Counted from the stretch's first letter, positions 6,897 to 15,183 are shown. The stretch: DNA of 64,000 nt from Microbacterium lushaniae (GCF_008727775.1 NZ_CP044232.1:2356001-2420000), one strand, 5' to 3'. A program made the numbers and translations. The notes: generated from the sequence alone by a model not told the origin.

Positions 6897-8012
6897 ATGG
6901 CCAGCATCAAGCAACGCCCCGACGGCACGTGGCGCGCTCGCTACCGTGACGAACTCCGCAAGGAACACTCGCGTCATTTCCGCACGAAGCGCGACGCGCA
7001 ACGGTGGCTAGACGAGGTCACGTCGCAGGTTGTGACCGGTACCTACGTCGACCCGAAGGCTGGCGCCATTTCCCTCGGCGCGTACTTCGCCGATTGGTCG
7101 CAGCGCCAGGTGTGGGCGCCGACGACCGTCGTCGCCATGAAGCTCACGATCGCCAAATGCGCGTTCCGCGACGTGGAGCTCCGCAGCATCCGCCGCTCCC
7201 ACGTCGAGGCGTGGGTGAAGAAGATGCACGCCGGCGGCTACGCGTCCGGGACGATCAAGACGCGCGTCAACAACGTGCGCTCCGTGCTGCGCGCGGCCGT
7301 GCGGGACCGGCTCATCGCCAGCGATCCCTCGCTCGGGGTGACCCTCCCCCGCATGCGCAAGGCCGACATGGCGATGCGCATCCCCACACCCGAAGATGTC
7401 GCGGCGATCATGACCGCGGCCGACGAGTGGTTCCGACCCTTCATCGCCTTCTGCGCGTTCGCCGGCCTCCGTCTCGGAGAGGCCGCGGCGATGCAGCTGC
7501 CCGATGTCGACTTCCTCCACCGGCAGATCCGTGTGCGACGACAAGTGCAGCGCAAGCCCGGCGGCCTGGTCGACCTGCGTCCGCCGAAGTACGGCTCCGA
7601 GCGCAACATCCCCGCTCCCGAGGAGTTACTGAACCTGCTCAGCGAGCATCTCGCGAAGTGGAAGACGTTCGGCGCCGACAAGTGGCTTTTCTATGGCAAG
7701 AACAACGAGCCACCGCATCAGAACACCGTTCATTACTGGTGGAAGACGACGCTCCAGCGGGCCGGCGTCGAGGGGGTCAGGTTGCACGACCTGCGGCACT
7801 TCTACGCCTCGGGTCTGATTGCTGCGGGGTGCGATGTGGTGACGGTTCAACGCGCTCTCGGACACGCGAAAGCGACCACAACGCTCAACACGTACAGCCA
7901 TCTTTGGCCCACCGCCGACGACCGCACGAGGGCCGCTGCGGGTGCTCTCGTTGAAACCGTGCTGCGGACTTTTGCGGACTCTGTGCGGACTGAATCGCCA
8001 CATTCCGCGTAA
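6897..8012 (+). CDS. int: Site-specific tyrosine recombinase (integrase)
   Basis: 371 aa. The N-terminus is an arm-DNA-binding domain of phage integrases (MASIKQRPDGTWRARYRD), followed by a SAM-like core-binding domain (about 60-150) and the catalytic domain. Catalytic residues seen: Arg192 (FAGLRLGEAA), His297 and Arg300 (LHDLRH), His323 (LGHAKA) and the nucleophile Tyr333 (NTYSHLW). The set is complete, so it should be active. Its stop lies 21 bases from the right att repeat and it reads toward ychF. The last codons contain three TGCGGACT repeats. Confidence 0.95.
   Translation: MASIKQRPDGTWRARYRDELRKEHSRHFRTKRDAQRWLDEVTSQVVTGTYVDPKAGAISLGAYFADWSQRQVWAPTTVVAMKLTIAKCAFRDVELRSIRRSHVEAWVKKMHAGGYASGTIKTRVNNVRSVLRAAVRDRLIASDPSLGVTLPRMRKADMAMRIPTPEDVAAIMTAADEWFRPFIAFCAFAGLRLGEAAAMQLPDVDFLHRQIRVRRQVQRKPGGLVDLRPPKYGSERNIPAPEELLNLLSEHLAKWKTFGADKWLFYGKNNEPPHQNTVHYWWKTTLQRAGVEGVRLHDLRHFYASGLIAAGCDVVTVQRALGHAKATTTLNTYSHLWPTADDRTRAAAGALVETVLRTFADSVRTESPHSA
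7963..7991 (+). repeat. Right arm-type repeats TGCGGACT (three copies)
   Basis: TGCGGACT at 7963-7970, 7973-7980 and 7984-7991, spaced 10 and 11 bp, inside the 3' end of the integrase gene and 43 bp from the right att core. They match the two copies at the left end. Confidence 0.6.
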
Positions 8013-8033
8013 TTCCGTGGCCAAACGGGCCAT

Positions 8034-8050
8034 TCAGTTGTTGAAGCGGA
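8034..8050. repeat. att repeat, right end of integrated element
   Basis: The same 17 bp as 2737-2753. Here it forms the final RFNN codons and stop of the intact ychF gene. Confidence 0.85.
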
Positions 8051-9107
8051 ACTCCACGACGTCGCCGTCCTGCATCACGTAGTCCTTGCCCTCCAGGCGC
8101 GCCTTGCCCTTCGCGCGCGCTTCGAGCACCGAGCCGGCGGCGATGAGGTCGTCGAACGAGATGACCTCGGCCTTGATGAAGCCCTTCTCGAAGTCGGTGT
8201 GGATGACACCGGCCGCCTGCGGAGCCTTCCAGCCCTTGCCGATCGTCCAGGCGCGCGCTTCCTTGGGACCTGCAGTGAGGTACGTCTGCAGGCCGAGGGT
8301 GTCGAACCCGATGCGCGCGAGCTGGCTGAGTCCCGACTCCTCCTGGCCGGTTGAAGCGAGCAGCTCCGCGGCATCCTCGGGGTCGAGGTCGATGAGCTCC
8401 GACTCGATCTTGGCGTCGAGGAACACCGCCTGCGCGGGAGCGACCAGGGCGGCGAGCTCGGCCTTGCGCGCCTCATCCGTCAAGACCGCCTCATCCACGT
8501 TGAAGACGAAGATGAACGGCTTGGCCGTCAGCAGTCCGAGTTCCTTGATCGGCGCGATGTCGATGCCCGACGCCGACAGGAGCTGGCCCTTCTGCAGGGC
8601 TTCCTCGGCGGCACGCGCGGTCTCGAGCACCGAGGGGTCGAGCTTGCGGCCCTTGACCTCCTTCTCGTACCGGGTGATCGCCTTCTCCAGCGTCTGGAGG
8701 TCGGCCAGCTGCAGCTCGGCGTTGATCGTCTCCATGTCACTCGCCGGGTTGACGGCACCCTCGACGTGCACGACGTCGTCGTCGGCGAATCCGCGCACCA
8801 CCTGCGCGATGGCATCCGCCTCCCGGATGTTCGCGAGGAACTGGTTGCCCAGCCCCTCCCCCTCGCTCGCGCCGCGGACGATGCCGGCGATGTCGACGAA
8901 CGACACCACGGCGGGCACGACCCGCTCCGATCCGAAGACCTCGGCGAGCTTCTCGAGCCGCCGGTCGGGGAGGTTCACCACGCCGATGTTCGGCTCGATG
9001 GTCGCGAACGGGTAGTTCGCCGCGAGCACCTGATTCTTGGTCAGGGCATTGAACAGGGTCGACTTGCCGACGTTGGGGAGACCGACGATTGCGATGGTGA
9101 GAGCCAC
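8034..9107 (-). CDS. ychF: Redox-regulated ATPase / GTPase YchF
   Basis: A 357-aa Obg-family P-loop protein, the universal YchF (OLA1) that binds ribosomes and hydrolyses ATP. The start at GTG 9107 gives ALTIAIVGLPNVGKST at the N-terminus with the G1 motif; the longer upstream frame is not needed. Also seen are the IGVVNLPD segment, the NVDE box in FVFNVDEA, and the C-terminal TGS domain ending VVEFRFNN. TAGACT lies 8 nt upstream of the start. The 3' end is the integration site of the island, yet the coding sequence is complete. Confidence 0.96.
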   Translation of the reverse strand: MALTIAIVGLPNVGKSTLFNALTKNQVLAANYPFATIEPNIGVVNLPDRRLEKLAEVFGSERVVPAVVSFVDIAGIVRGASEGEGLGNQFLANIREADAIAQVVRGFADDDVVHVEGAVNPASDMETINAELQLADLQTLEKAITRYEKEVKGRKLDPSVLETARAAEEALQKGQLLSASGIDIAPIKELGLLTAKPFIFVFNVDEAVLTDEARKAELAALVAPAQAVFLDAKIESELIDLDPEDAAELLASTGQEESGLSQLARIGFDTLGLQTYLTAGPKEARAWTIGKGWKAPQAAGVIHTDFEKGFIKAEVISFDDLIAAGSVLEARAKGKARLEGKDYVMQDGDVVEFRFNN

Positions 9108-9172
9108 GGGAGTCCAGTCTACGTGGGCGGATGCTGCGACCCCGCGCCGCCCGGCTCCTCGCCCCTCAGCGC

Positions 9173-9239
9173 TGAGACACCACAATTCGTCCGAGACACC
9201 CGGCGACGCGGGGTGTTTCGGACGGGATGTGGTGCCTCG
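9173..9239. repeat. 67-bp nested palindrome, family A copy 1
   Basis: Outer arms TGAGACACCACA and TGTGGTGCCTCG enclose inner arms TCCGAGACACCC and GGGTGTTTCGGA. The unit GAGACACC thus occurs twice direct and twice inverted. A second copy of identical length lies inside mazG (49495-49561). Here it sits between ychF and the methyltransferase. Confidence 0.8.
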
Positions 9240-9285
9240 ACGGCGAGGAGGCGCGAGAGGCGGGGGCGCGAGAGGGCGGGGCCGG

Positions 9286-10035
9286 TCAGGGGCGGATGCT
9301 GCGGAAGGCGCGCGTGACGTAGGGAAGGTCGACCACCGCGTCGCCGACGGCGCCGATCTCGTCACAGACCGCCGCCAGCGCCTGCTCGATCCGGGCGCGC
9401 TCGGCCGGTTCGGCGGTGAGGACGTAGCTGCGGGATCGGGCCATGGCGAACAGGTCGTCGCGGGTCATCGGGCGGCTCCACCGCCACGTGCGGTCTTCGA
9501 GCCCGTCGAACGGCGCGGCAACACTCGGGCCGCCGCCGGCCATCATCTCCTCCGCATGGCTGCCGTGCATGGCGGCGGTCATCCGCCGCACCCACGGCGT
9601 GCGCTCGTCCCGCACGTTCCACACGAGGCCCAGCACTCCCCCCGCGCGCAGCACGCGGGCCGCCTCCGCCGAGGCAGCAGGCACGTCGACCCAGTGCCAC
9701 GCCTGACCCAGGAGCACCGCATCCACCGCCGCATCCGGCAGCGGCAGGGACTCGGCCCGTCCGACGAACGTGGGGACGCCGGCGACGTTGGCACGAAGAT
9801 TCTCGAGCATGCCGGCGTCTGGATCGATCGCCACGACCTCCGCGCCGTGCTCCACGATCGCCCGGGTGAGCTTGCCCGTGCCGGCTCCGACATCAGCCAC
9901 GCGCAGGGAGCGTCCCGCGCCGCGCACGGGCTGCAGCATCCACTCCACCGCCTCCGCGGGGTAGGACGGGCGCCCGGCCTCGTAGGTGTCGGCTGCGGCT
10001 CCGAACGACGTGGACATCTCTTCGCGGCTGGCCAT
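9286..10035 (-). CDS. Class I SAM-dependent methyltransferase
   Basis: A 249-aa Methyltransf_11-type enzyme. Motif I is VADVGAGTGKLTRAI (about residues 46-60), followed by an acidic loop VVAIDPDAGML and the post-I region PLPDAAVDAVLLGQAWHWVD, typical of methyltransferases close to UbiE. The C-terminal part is variable and decides the substrate, which cannot be read. TAGGGT sits 6 nt before the ATG, so the mRNA is likely leaderless. It is a single gene on the minus strand, separated from ychF by a 67-bp palindrome. Confidence 0.9.
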   Translation of the reverse strand: MASREEMSTSFGAAADTYEAGRPSYPAEAVEWMLQPVRGAGRSLRVADVGAGTGKLTRAIVEHGAEVVAIDPDAGMLENLRANVAGVPTFVGRAESLPLPDAAVDAVLLGQAWHWVDVPAASAEAARVLRAGGVLGLVWNVRDERTPWVRRMTAAMHGSHAEEMMAGGGPSVAAPFDGLEDRTWRWSRPMTRDDLFAMARSRSYVLTAEPAERARIEQALAAVCDEIGAVGDAVVDLPYVTRAFRSIRP

Positions 10036-10041
10036 TCCCCG

Positions 10042-10047
10042 ACCCTA
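10042..10047 (-). promoter_or_regulatory. -10 box of the methyltransferase gene (leaderless)
   Basis: TAGGGT on the minus strand with a 6-nt gap to the ATG at 10035. Confidence 0.6.
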
Positions 10048-10051
10048 CGCC

Positions 10052-10127
10052 GCGCATAACTCAGGACGAACCCGGTTGCGGGACGGACACCGGGACCCCC
10101 GACGCCGGATCCTCCTGAGTTCTGCGC
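10052..10127. repeat. 76-bp palindrome, family B copy 1
   Basis: Arms GCGCATAACTCAGGA and TCCTGAGTTCTGCGC pair at 14 of 15 positions; the centre is GC-rich and also partly self-complementary. It overlaps the last bases of the methyltransferase -10 region's upstream side. Confidence 0.75.
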
Positions 10128-10222
10128 GGCGCCCGGCCCGACCCCTCACTGCCGCCGCCCGGACTCACGTCCCCGCCACACGCCCGGCGCGCCTCTGCGC
10201 TGACCCCGCCCCGCACGCGTGT

Positions 10223-10300
10223 CGTGCAGAACTCAGGAGATCCGGGGCCGAGGCGGATGCGCGGGACCCCCTAACGCCGGAATCTCCTGAGTTCTGCACG
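10223..10300. repeat. 78-bp palindrome, family B copy 2
   Basis: Perfect 18-bp arms CGTGCAGAACTCAGGAGA and TCTCCTGAGTTCTGCACG. It has the same outer sequence as the copy at 10052-10127, in tandem 171 bp away. Confidence 0.8.
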
Positions 10301-10397
10301 CCCACCCCCGCGCCGTGGCAGCTCGACACGCCCGAGGATGCGGCCGGCCACGGCGCGCCTGACGGGCGCGGACGGCGGCCACCGGGAACCTGGGAGC

Positions 10398-10991
10398 GTG
10401 GCACTGGATTTCACCGCGATCGACTTCGAGACGGCGAATTCCAGCAATGCGTCGGCGTGCGCCGTGGGCATGGCCCGCGTGCGCGACGGACGCGTCGTGG
10501 CGACGGCGGGATGGCTCATCCGCCCGCCCGCCGGACACGACGTGTTCTACGACTTCAACATCGGCATCCACGGCATCCGCCCCGAAGACGTCGCGACGGC
10601 CCCTGGGTGGAGCGCGCAGCTGGACCGCCTGACGGCGTTCGCCGGCTCCGACGTGCTCGTCGCGCACAACGCCGGCTTCGACATGGCCGTGCTCCGCCGC
10701 GCCTGCGAAGCCACCGGCGACGTGTGCCCTCCCTACCGTTACCTGTGCAGCCTCCAGGTCGCCCGGCGCACGTACGAGCTCCCCTCCTACCAACTGCCGC
10801 TCGTGGCCACCGCGGCGGGGTTCGGCGAGTTCGCCCACCACGACGCCCTCGCGGATGCGCTGGCCTGCGCGCACATCGTCATCGACGCCGCACGCCGCGT
10901 CGCCGCCGACGACGTGACCGCGCTCGCCGAGACGACCGGCGTGCGCGTGTCCGCCATCCCTGCCACCGAGGGGATGCTGGCCGTCGCGTGA
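10398..10991 (+). CDS. DEDDh 3'-5' exonuclease (DnaQ-like)
   Basis: About 197 aa. ExoI motif FTAIDFETAN supplies the Asp/Glu pair, ExoII is VLVAHNAGFDMAVL, and ExoIII is HHDALADALAC with the final His-Asp, giving a complete DEDDh site. This is the fold of the polymerase III epsilon subunit and of stand-alone RNase T-like enzymes. No BRCT or UvrC-like extension is present. I start it at GTG 10398 because it directly precedes the first strand; starts further upstream (10338) are possible. It is followed by rmuC 25 bp downstream, suggesting a DNA-repair operon. Confidence 0.88.
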   Translation: MALDFTAIDFETANSSNASACAVGMARVRDGRVVATAGWLIRPPAGHDVFYDFNIGIHGIRPEDVATAPGWSAQLDRLTAFAGSDVLVAHNAGFDMAVLRRACEATGDVCPPYRYLCSLQVARRTYELPSYQLPLVATAAGFGEFAHHDALADALACAHIVIDAARRVAADDVTALAETTGVRVSAIPATEGMLAVA

Positions 10992-11016
10992 GGCGATGTC
11001 GGCGGCTCCCCGCACA

Positions 11017-12339
11017 ATGAACGGCATGGACGCACTGGCACTCCCCCTCGTCGCTATCGCCTGCGTGCTCGTGGGCGCTCTGGCGGGGTTCGCCGTGGGC
11101 ACGGCCCGTGCCGCGGCGCGCGGGATCGGCGAGCGTGCCCAGCTGACCGCCCGTCTTGCCGCAACCGATGCCGCGCGGGCGGGCGTGCAGGCGCAGCTGG
11201 ACCACCAGCAGCTGCTGTACCGCGAACTGGCGGGGCAGACCAGGGCGGAGCAGGCCGCGCGCGAGGAGCGCGAACGGCGGGAGCAGACCGTGCTGCGCGC
11301 CCTCGAGCCGGTGCGCGAGACCCTCGGCACGATGCAGCGGAAGGTCGAAGAGCTCGAACGCGACCGCGGCAGTCAGTTCGCGACGCTCAGCGAGCAGCTG
11401 CGGCGCGCCCATGAGGCCGACGAGTCGCTCCGGGCGACGACCGAATCGCTCGCGTCGGCTCTGCGCTCGGGCAGCACGCGCGGGGTGTGGGGTGAGACCC
11501 AGCTGCGGCGAGTCGTGGAGGCGGCGGGACTGCTCCGCTACGTCGACTTCGACACGCAGGCGACGATCACGACCGATTCCGGCGGCACGGCCCGACCCGA
11601 CCTGGTCGTGCGCCTTCCCGGCGGCAAAGCGCTCGCCGTCGACGCGAAGGTGCCACTGGACGCCTTCCTCGAAGCCAGCGCCATTCCGCTGACCGCCGAC
11701 GGCGCGGAGGGTGCGCGGCGCAAGGTCCTGCTCGAGAAGCACGTGCGAGCCGTCCGCGGGCACGTGGAGGCTCTGGCGAAGAAGGCGTATTGGGCGGGGC
11801 TGCCCTCGAGCCCCGAGTTCGTCGTGTGCTTCATCCCGAGCGAGTCGCTCCTGGCCGCCGCGCTCGAGGACGACCCCGGCCTGCTGGATTTCGCCTTCTC
11901 CAAGCGCGTGGCGCTGGCTTCGCCGGTGAACCTGTGGGCGGTGCTGAAGACGGTGGCGTACACGTGGACGCAGCAGGACGTCACGCAGGAAGCACGAGCG
12001 CTGTTCGCCCTGGGCAGCGAACTGTACGAGCGCATCGGCACGCTCGCCGGGCACGCCGACGATCTGCGCCGTGCGATCGAGCGCACCGTCGACAGCTACA
12101 ACCGGTTCGCCGGGTCGCTGGAGACCCGGGTGCTCGCGAGCGCTCGGCGCTTCCCGGGCATCGACGACACGAAGCTGGATGCGGTGGCCCCGCGGCCGCC
12201 CGTCGAAAGGGCCGTCCGGCGGTGGAGCGCGCCGGAACTGGTCACTCCCGCGTCCCCCGACCCTCTGCTGGCGGCAGACCTGGGCCACGTGCGCGAACGC
12301 ATCGACCTGGAGCGCGTCGAGCTCGACTCGACGGAGTGA
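11017..12339 (+). CDS. rmuC: DNA recombination protein RmuC
   Basis: About 440 aa. An N-terminal membrane anchor (residues about 5-25, PLVAIACVLVGALAGFAVG) is followed by a long coiled coil (about 45-150, rich in Glu/Arg/Gln), then the RmuC core with GVWGETQLRRVVEAAGL, RPDLVVRLPGGKALAVDAKV (Asp and Lys of a PD-(D/E)xK-like fold) and FIPSESLLAAAL. RmuC limits rearrangements at inverted repeats in E. coli; the nuclease activity is predicted. The start is ATG 11017 or 11026. It ends 16 bases from a convergent small gene. Confidence 0.93.
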   Translation: MNGMDALALPLVAIACVLVGALAGFAVGTARAAARGIGERAQLTARLAATDAARAGVQAQLDHQQLLYRELAGQTRAEQAAREERERREQTVLRALEPVRETLGTMQRKVEELERDRGSQFATLSEQLRRAHEADESLRATTESLASALRSGSTRGVWGETQLRRVVEAAGLLRYVDFDTQATITTDSGGTARPDLVVRLPGGKALAVDAKVPLDAFLEASAIPLTADGAEGARRKVLLEKHVRAVRGHVEALAKKAYWAGLPSSPEFVVCFIPSESLLAAALEDDPGLLDFAFSKRVALASPVNLWAVLKTVAYTWTQQDVTQEARALFALGSELYERIGTLAGHADDLRRAIERTVDSYNRFAGSLETRVLASARRFPGIDDTKLDAVAPRPPVERAVRRWSAPELVTPASPDPLLAADLGHVRERIDLERVELDSTE

Positions 12340-12355
12340 GAAGCCGTCCGGGGGT

Positions 12356-12565
12356 TCAGGCGCCGCCGGGGACGAAGCTCAGCAGTGTGATGACGGCGCC
12401 GGAGACCAGGACGAAGGCCCCGACCATCCACCACGCGCTGATCTGCTGACCCTCTTCGCGCCGGACGCGGAAGAGCACGTCGGGGCGGCGTGCAGGGTCG
12501 ACGGCGTTGGCGATGACGGCCTGTGCGCCGGTCTTCGGCGCGGACGTGCTCGTCTGGGCGGACAT
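12356..12565 (-). CDS. Small single-span membrane protein
   Basis: 69 aa. A polar N-terminal 45 residues (PARRPDVLFRVRREEG) is followed by one membrane segment, about 46-63 (MVGAFVLVSGAVITLLSF), and a short PGGA tail. The start ATG at 12565 has GAGGGG about 10 nt upstream. It is convergent with rmuC. The function is unknown; such short proteins are common in Microbacteriaceae. Confidence 0.75.
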   Translation of the reverse strand: MSAQTSTSAPKTGAQAVIANAVDPARRPDVLFRVRREEGQQISAWWMVGAFVLVSGAVITLLSFVPGGA

Positions 12566-12763
12566 CTGGCGTACCCCTCGATGATCGGTTCTGGGAACAG
12601 CATCCCCATCGACACCACTGACGATTTTGCCAGACGAACCTGGGAAGCGTTCGTCACGACTCGGTCACGGTGCCGATGCGCTTCGACGGCGCAGTGAGCC
12701 CCGGCCCCTCGGCGCAACGAGGCGTCGGGCAGCAATGTCGGTGGTACGTGCGAAGCTCATGTC

Positions 12764-14086
12764 ATGTCCAGAACGTCGGATTACGCACCTATCGACGACA
12801 GCGGCGAGCTCGCCCGCATCGTCGATGGGCTGTGCGCGAATCAGGAAGCGGTCGCCGCGCTGGAAGCCGAGGCCGTCCTGCATTTCGCGGCGGGTATGCG
12901 CATCGCCCTCGACCGGATGGCAGCGAGGCCGCGGCCGCAGCAGACGCGCGAGATGGAGCTGCGCGCGGTCGCCGCCGAGATCGGCCTGGCGCTCCGGTTG
13001 AACGATCGCACCGTGCAGCGACGCATGAACGATGCCCTCGAACTGACGGAGAAGTTCCCCGCCACCGTCGACGGCCTCTCGGCGGGACGGATCACTCTGC
13101 GGCACGCGATGGCGATCTGCGACGCCGGGGCCGTTGTGGAGGAGCCCCGCGAGCGCGCGGCGTTCGAAGAGGTCGTGCTCGAGCGAGCGGAGCGAGAGAC
13201 GGTCGCCCGCACGAAGGCGTTCGCCGTCGCGCTGGCCGAGCGGATGCGGCCGGAGTCCATCACCGCGCGGTTCCAGCGCGCGGTCCAGGCGCGCATGGTC
13301 GCGGTCACCGAGATCGACGACGGGATGGCCCAGGTGCGCGCCATCCTCCCCGCCGCGGAGGCGTTCGCGGTGCATGACCGGTTGACCAGGCAGGCCCGAG
13401 CGATCCGCGCGATCGCCACGGAGCCGGACGAGGGCACTCCTTCACAGCCGACGGGCGAGGGGGTGAGCGTGCACGACACCCGCACGCTCGACCAGATCCG
13501 CGCCGACCTCTTCTGCGACCTGCTGCTGACCGGCCAGCCGGCCATCGATCCGACGAGAGACAGGCTCCCCGGTGGTTTGGGCGCCATTCGCGCCGAGATC
13601 CAGGTGACGGTCCCCGCTCTGACGGCGGCCGGACAGGACGACCGGGGCGCCAGTATCGAAGGAAAGGCGCCCATCGACGCCGAAACGGCCCGGCGCCTGA
13701 TGGCGGGATGTCCGGGGTGGGACCGGATCCTCACGCATCCGGTGACCGGAATGGTTCTCGCCGTCGACCGCTATCGCGCCGGGGCCACGATGGAACGTTT
13801 CCTCGCCGCTCGCGACGTCCACTGCCGATTCCCTGGATGTCGCCAGCCCGCGCGGCTCTGCGACCACGACCACAACCTCGATTGGGCACGGGGCGGAACA
13901 ACCGATGTCTGCAACATGGCGTGCCTGTGCAGACGACATCACACGCTCAAGACCGAGACCGAGTGGGCGGCCGAACAGCTCCCCGACGGATCGATCCGCT
14001 GGACCTCACCCCTTCAGCGCGATTACGTGGATGAGCCGACCCCGCGGGTGGTGTTCCTGCGCGACGGCGACCCGCCGCCCTTCTGA
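12764..14086 (+). CDS. DUF222 and HNH endonuclease domain protein
   Basis: 440 aa. The N-terminal about 300 residues are the helical DUF222 (13E12-repeat-like) domain, with the typical block NDRTVQRRMNDALELTEKFP. The C-terminus is an HNH nuclease: RDVHCRFPGCRQPARLCDHD supplies two Cys and the DHD, then HNLDWARGGTTDVCNMACLC and RRHHTLKTE supply the remaining Cys and His ligands. Families like this are multicopy in actinobacteria and often move with mobile DNA, but no mobile gene is adjacent. The biological role is not known. It stands alone between rmuC and glpX. Confidence 0.92.
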   Translation: MSRTSDYAPIDDSGELARIVDGLCANQEAVAALEAEAVLHFAAGMRIALDRMAARPRPQQTREMELRAVAAEIGLALRLNDRTVQRRMNDALELTEKFPATVDGLSAGRITLRHAMAICDAGAVVEEPRERAAFEEVVLERAERETVARTKAFAVALAERMRPESITARFQRAVQARMVAVTEIDDGMAQVRAILPAAEAFAVHDRLTRQARAIRAIATEPDEGTPSQPTGEGVSVHDTRTLDQIRADLFCDLLLTGQPAIDPTRDRLPGGLGAIRAEIQVTVPALTAAGQDDRGASIEGKAPIDAETARRLMAGCPGWDRILTHPVTGMVLAVDRYRAGATMERFLAARDVHCRFPGCRQPARLCDHDHNLDWARGGTTDVCNMACLCRRHHTLKTETEWAAEQLPDGSIRWTSPLQRDYVDEPTPRVVFLRDGDPPPF

Positions 14087-14098
14087 GGTCTCAGCCGG

Positions 14099-15088
14099 TC
14101 ACAGCCACTTCGAGGTGAGGTGCTCCGAGGTGACGCGCCGCAGCGTGCCGGAGGCGCTGCGCAGCACGACGCTCTCGGTGTAGACCCAGTCACCGTCGCG
14201 TCGCACGCCCGCCACCAGCTGGCCGTCGGTGACGCCGGTGGCCACGAAGATCGTGTTCTTGCCCTTGACGAGGTCGTCGGCCTCGTACACGTGGTCGTCG
14301 AACGTCAGGCCGGCGTCGATGCCCCTCTGCTTCTCGTCGTCGCTCTGCGGGCGCAGGCGTCCCTGGATGTGGCCGCCGAGCGCCTTGATGGCGCACGCGG
14401 TCACGATGCCCTCGGGGCTGCCGCCGATGCCGACGCACATGTCGGTGCGAGCGTTGTGGCGTGCCGCGTTGATGCCGCCGGCGACGTCGCCGTCGCTCAT
14501 GAGGCGCGTGCCGGCGCCGGCCTCACGGATGTCCCGGATCAGCTGCTCGTGGCGGGGACGGTTCAGCACCGATACGACGATCTCGTCCACGGGCTTGCCG
14601 AGCGCGGCGGCCAGGCGGTGGATGTTCTCGCCGATGGGCAGACGGATGTCGACGACGCCGACACCGGCGGGGCCGGTGACCAGCTTGTCCATGTAGAACA
14701 CGGTCGAGGCATCCAGCATCGTCCCGGCGTCCGAGACCGCGATGACCGACAGGGCGTTCTGGCGGCCGGCGGCGGTCAGCGACGTGCCGTCGATCGGGTC
14801 CACGGCCACGTCGCACTGCGGTCCGCGCCCGTTGCCGACCCGCTCGCCGTTGTAGAGCATGGGGGCGGAGTCCTTCTCGCCCTCCCCGATGACGATCGTG
14901 CCGTCGAAGTTCACGGTGGAGAAGAACGCCCGCATGGCGTCGACGGCGGCACCGTCGGCGGCCTCCTTGTCGCCTCGTCCGATGAAGGGAACCGCACGGA
15001 TGGCGGCGGCCTCCGTCGCACGCACCAACTCGAGTGCGAGGTTGCGATCGGGATGCAGGGGGCTCATGTCGGCCGTCAGACTCACCAT
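14099..15088 (-). CDS. glpX: Class II fructose-1,6-bisphosphatase (GlpX)
   Basis: 329 aa, normal for the family. It hydrolyses fructose 1,6-bisphosphate in gluconeogenesis. Metal and substrate motifs seen: GRGDKEAADGAAVDAM, VIGEGEKDSAPML, DVAVDPIDGTSL (Li+-sensitive phosphatase signature), and GGSPEGIVTACAIKALGG. The start at ATG 15088 is supported by TAGGCT 6 nt upstream (leaderless); ATG 15067 is internal. It is divergent from the FBP aldolase gene, with 185 bp between them, so opposing steps share one control region. Confidence 0.96.
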   Translation of the reverse strand: MVSLTADMSPLHPDRNLALELVRATEAAAIRAVPFIGRGDKEAADGAAVDAMRAFFSTVNFDGTIVIGEGEKDSAPMLYNGERVGNGRGPQCDVAVDPIDGTSLTAAGRQNALSVIAVSDAGTMLDASTVFYMDKLVTGPAGVGVVDIRLPIGENIHRLAAALGKPVDEIVVSVLNRPRHEQLIRDIREAGAGTRLMSDGDVAGGINAARHNARTDMCVGIGGSPEGIVTACAIKALGGHIQGRLRPQSDDEKQRGIDAGLTFDDHVYEADDLVKGKNTIFVATGVTDGQLVAGVRRDGDWVYTESVVLRSASGTLRRVTSEHLTSKWL

Positions 15089-15094
15089 GTGGTC

Positions 15095-15100
15095 AGCCTA
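15095..15100 (-). promoter_or_regulatory. -10 box of glpX (leaderless)
   Basis: TAGGCT on the minus strand, with a 6-nt gap to ATG 15088. Confidence 0.6.
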
Positions 15101-15183
15101 TCCAGCAGGCTGTCACAAACCGGCCGAATCCCGCCGCCCCGCCCGCGAAGGATTCGCGTTTCTTTACAGCGGGGAAGAAGGGT

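Larger units (their letters stand above)
2737..8050. mobile_element. 5.3-kb integrated element inserted at the 3' end of ychF
   Basis: The segment lies between two perfect 17-bp copies of the ychF 3' end and carries a tyrosine integrase directly next to, and reading toward, the target gene. Cargo: a coiled-coil/HTH protein (minus strand), a 277-aa protein and a 742-aa SF1 helicase. Cargo genes use visibly more A/T in third positions than the flanks and include TTA codons (for example helicase codon 14), which points to transfer. No transposase, capsid, replication or conjugation gene is present, so it is a satellite-like or minimal integrative island, not a phage or ICE. The insertion leaves ychF intact. 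Confidence 0.85.
10036..10397. other. 362-bp intergenic region with two palindromes
   Basis: No gene seen. It holds the methyltransferase promoter and two related 76- and 78-bp palindromes (10052-10127, 10223-10300), separated by a C-rich linker. Confidence 0.7.

Noticed and set aside
10052..10300. CRISPR-like array
   Set aside because: Two palindromes with different centres; no regular spacers and no cas genes in the window.
12764..14086. HNH protein as homing endonuclease or part of a second mobile element
   Set aside because: DUF222-HNH proteins are common multicopy chromosomal genes; no repeats or integrase flank it here.
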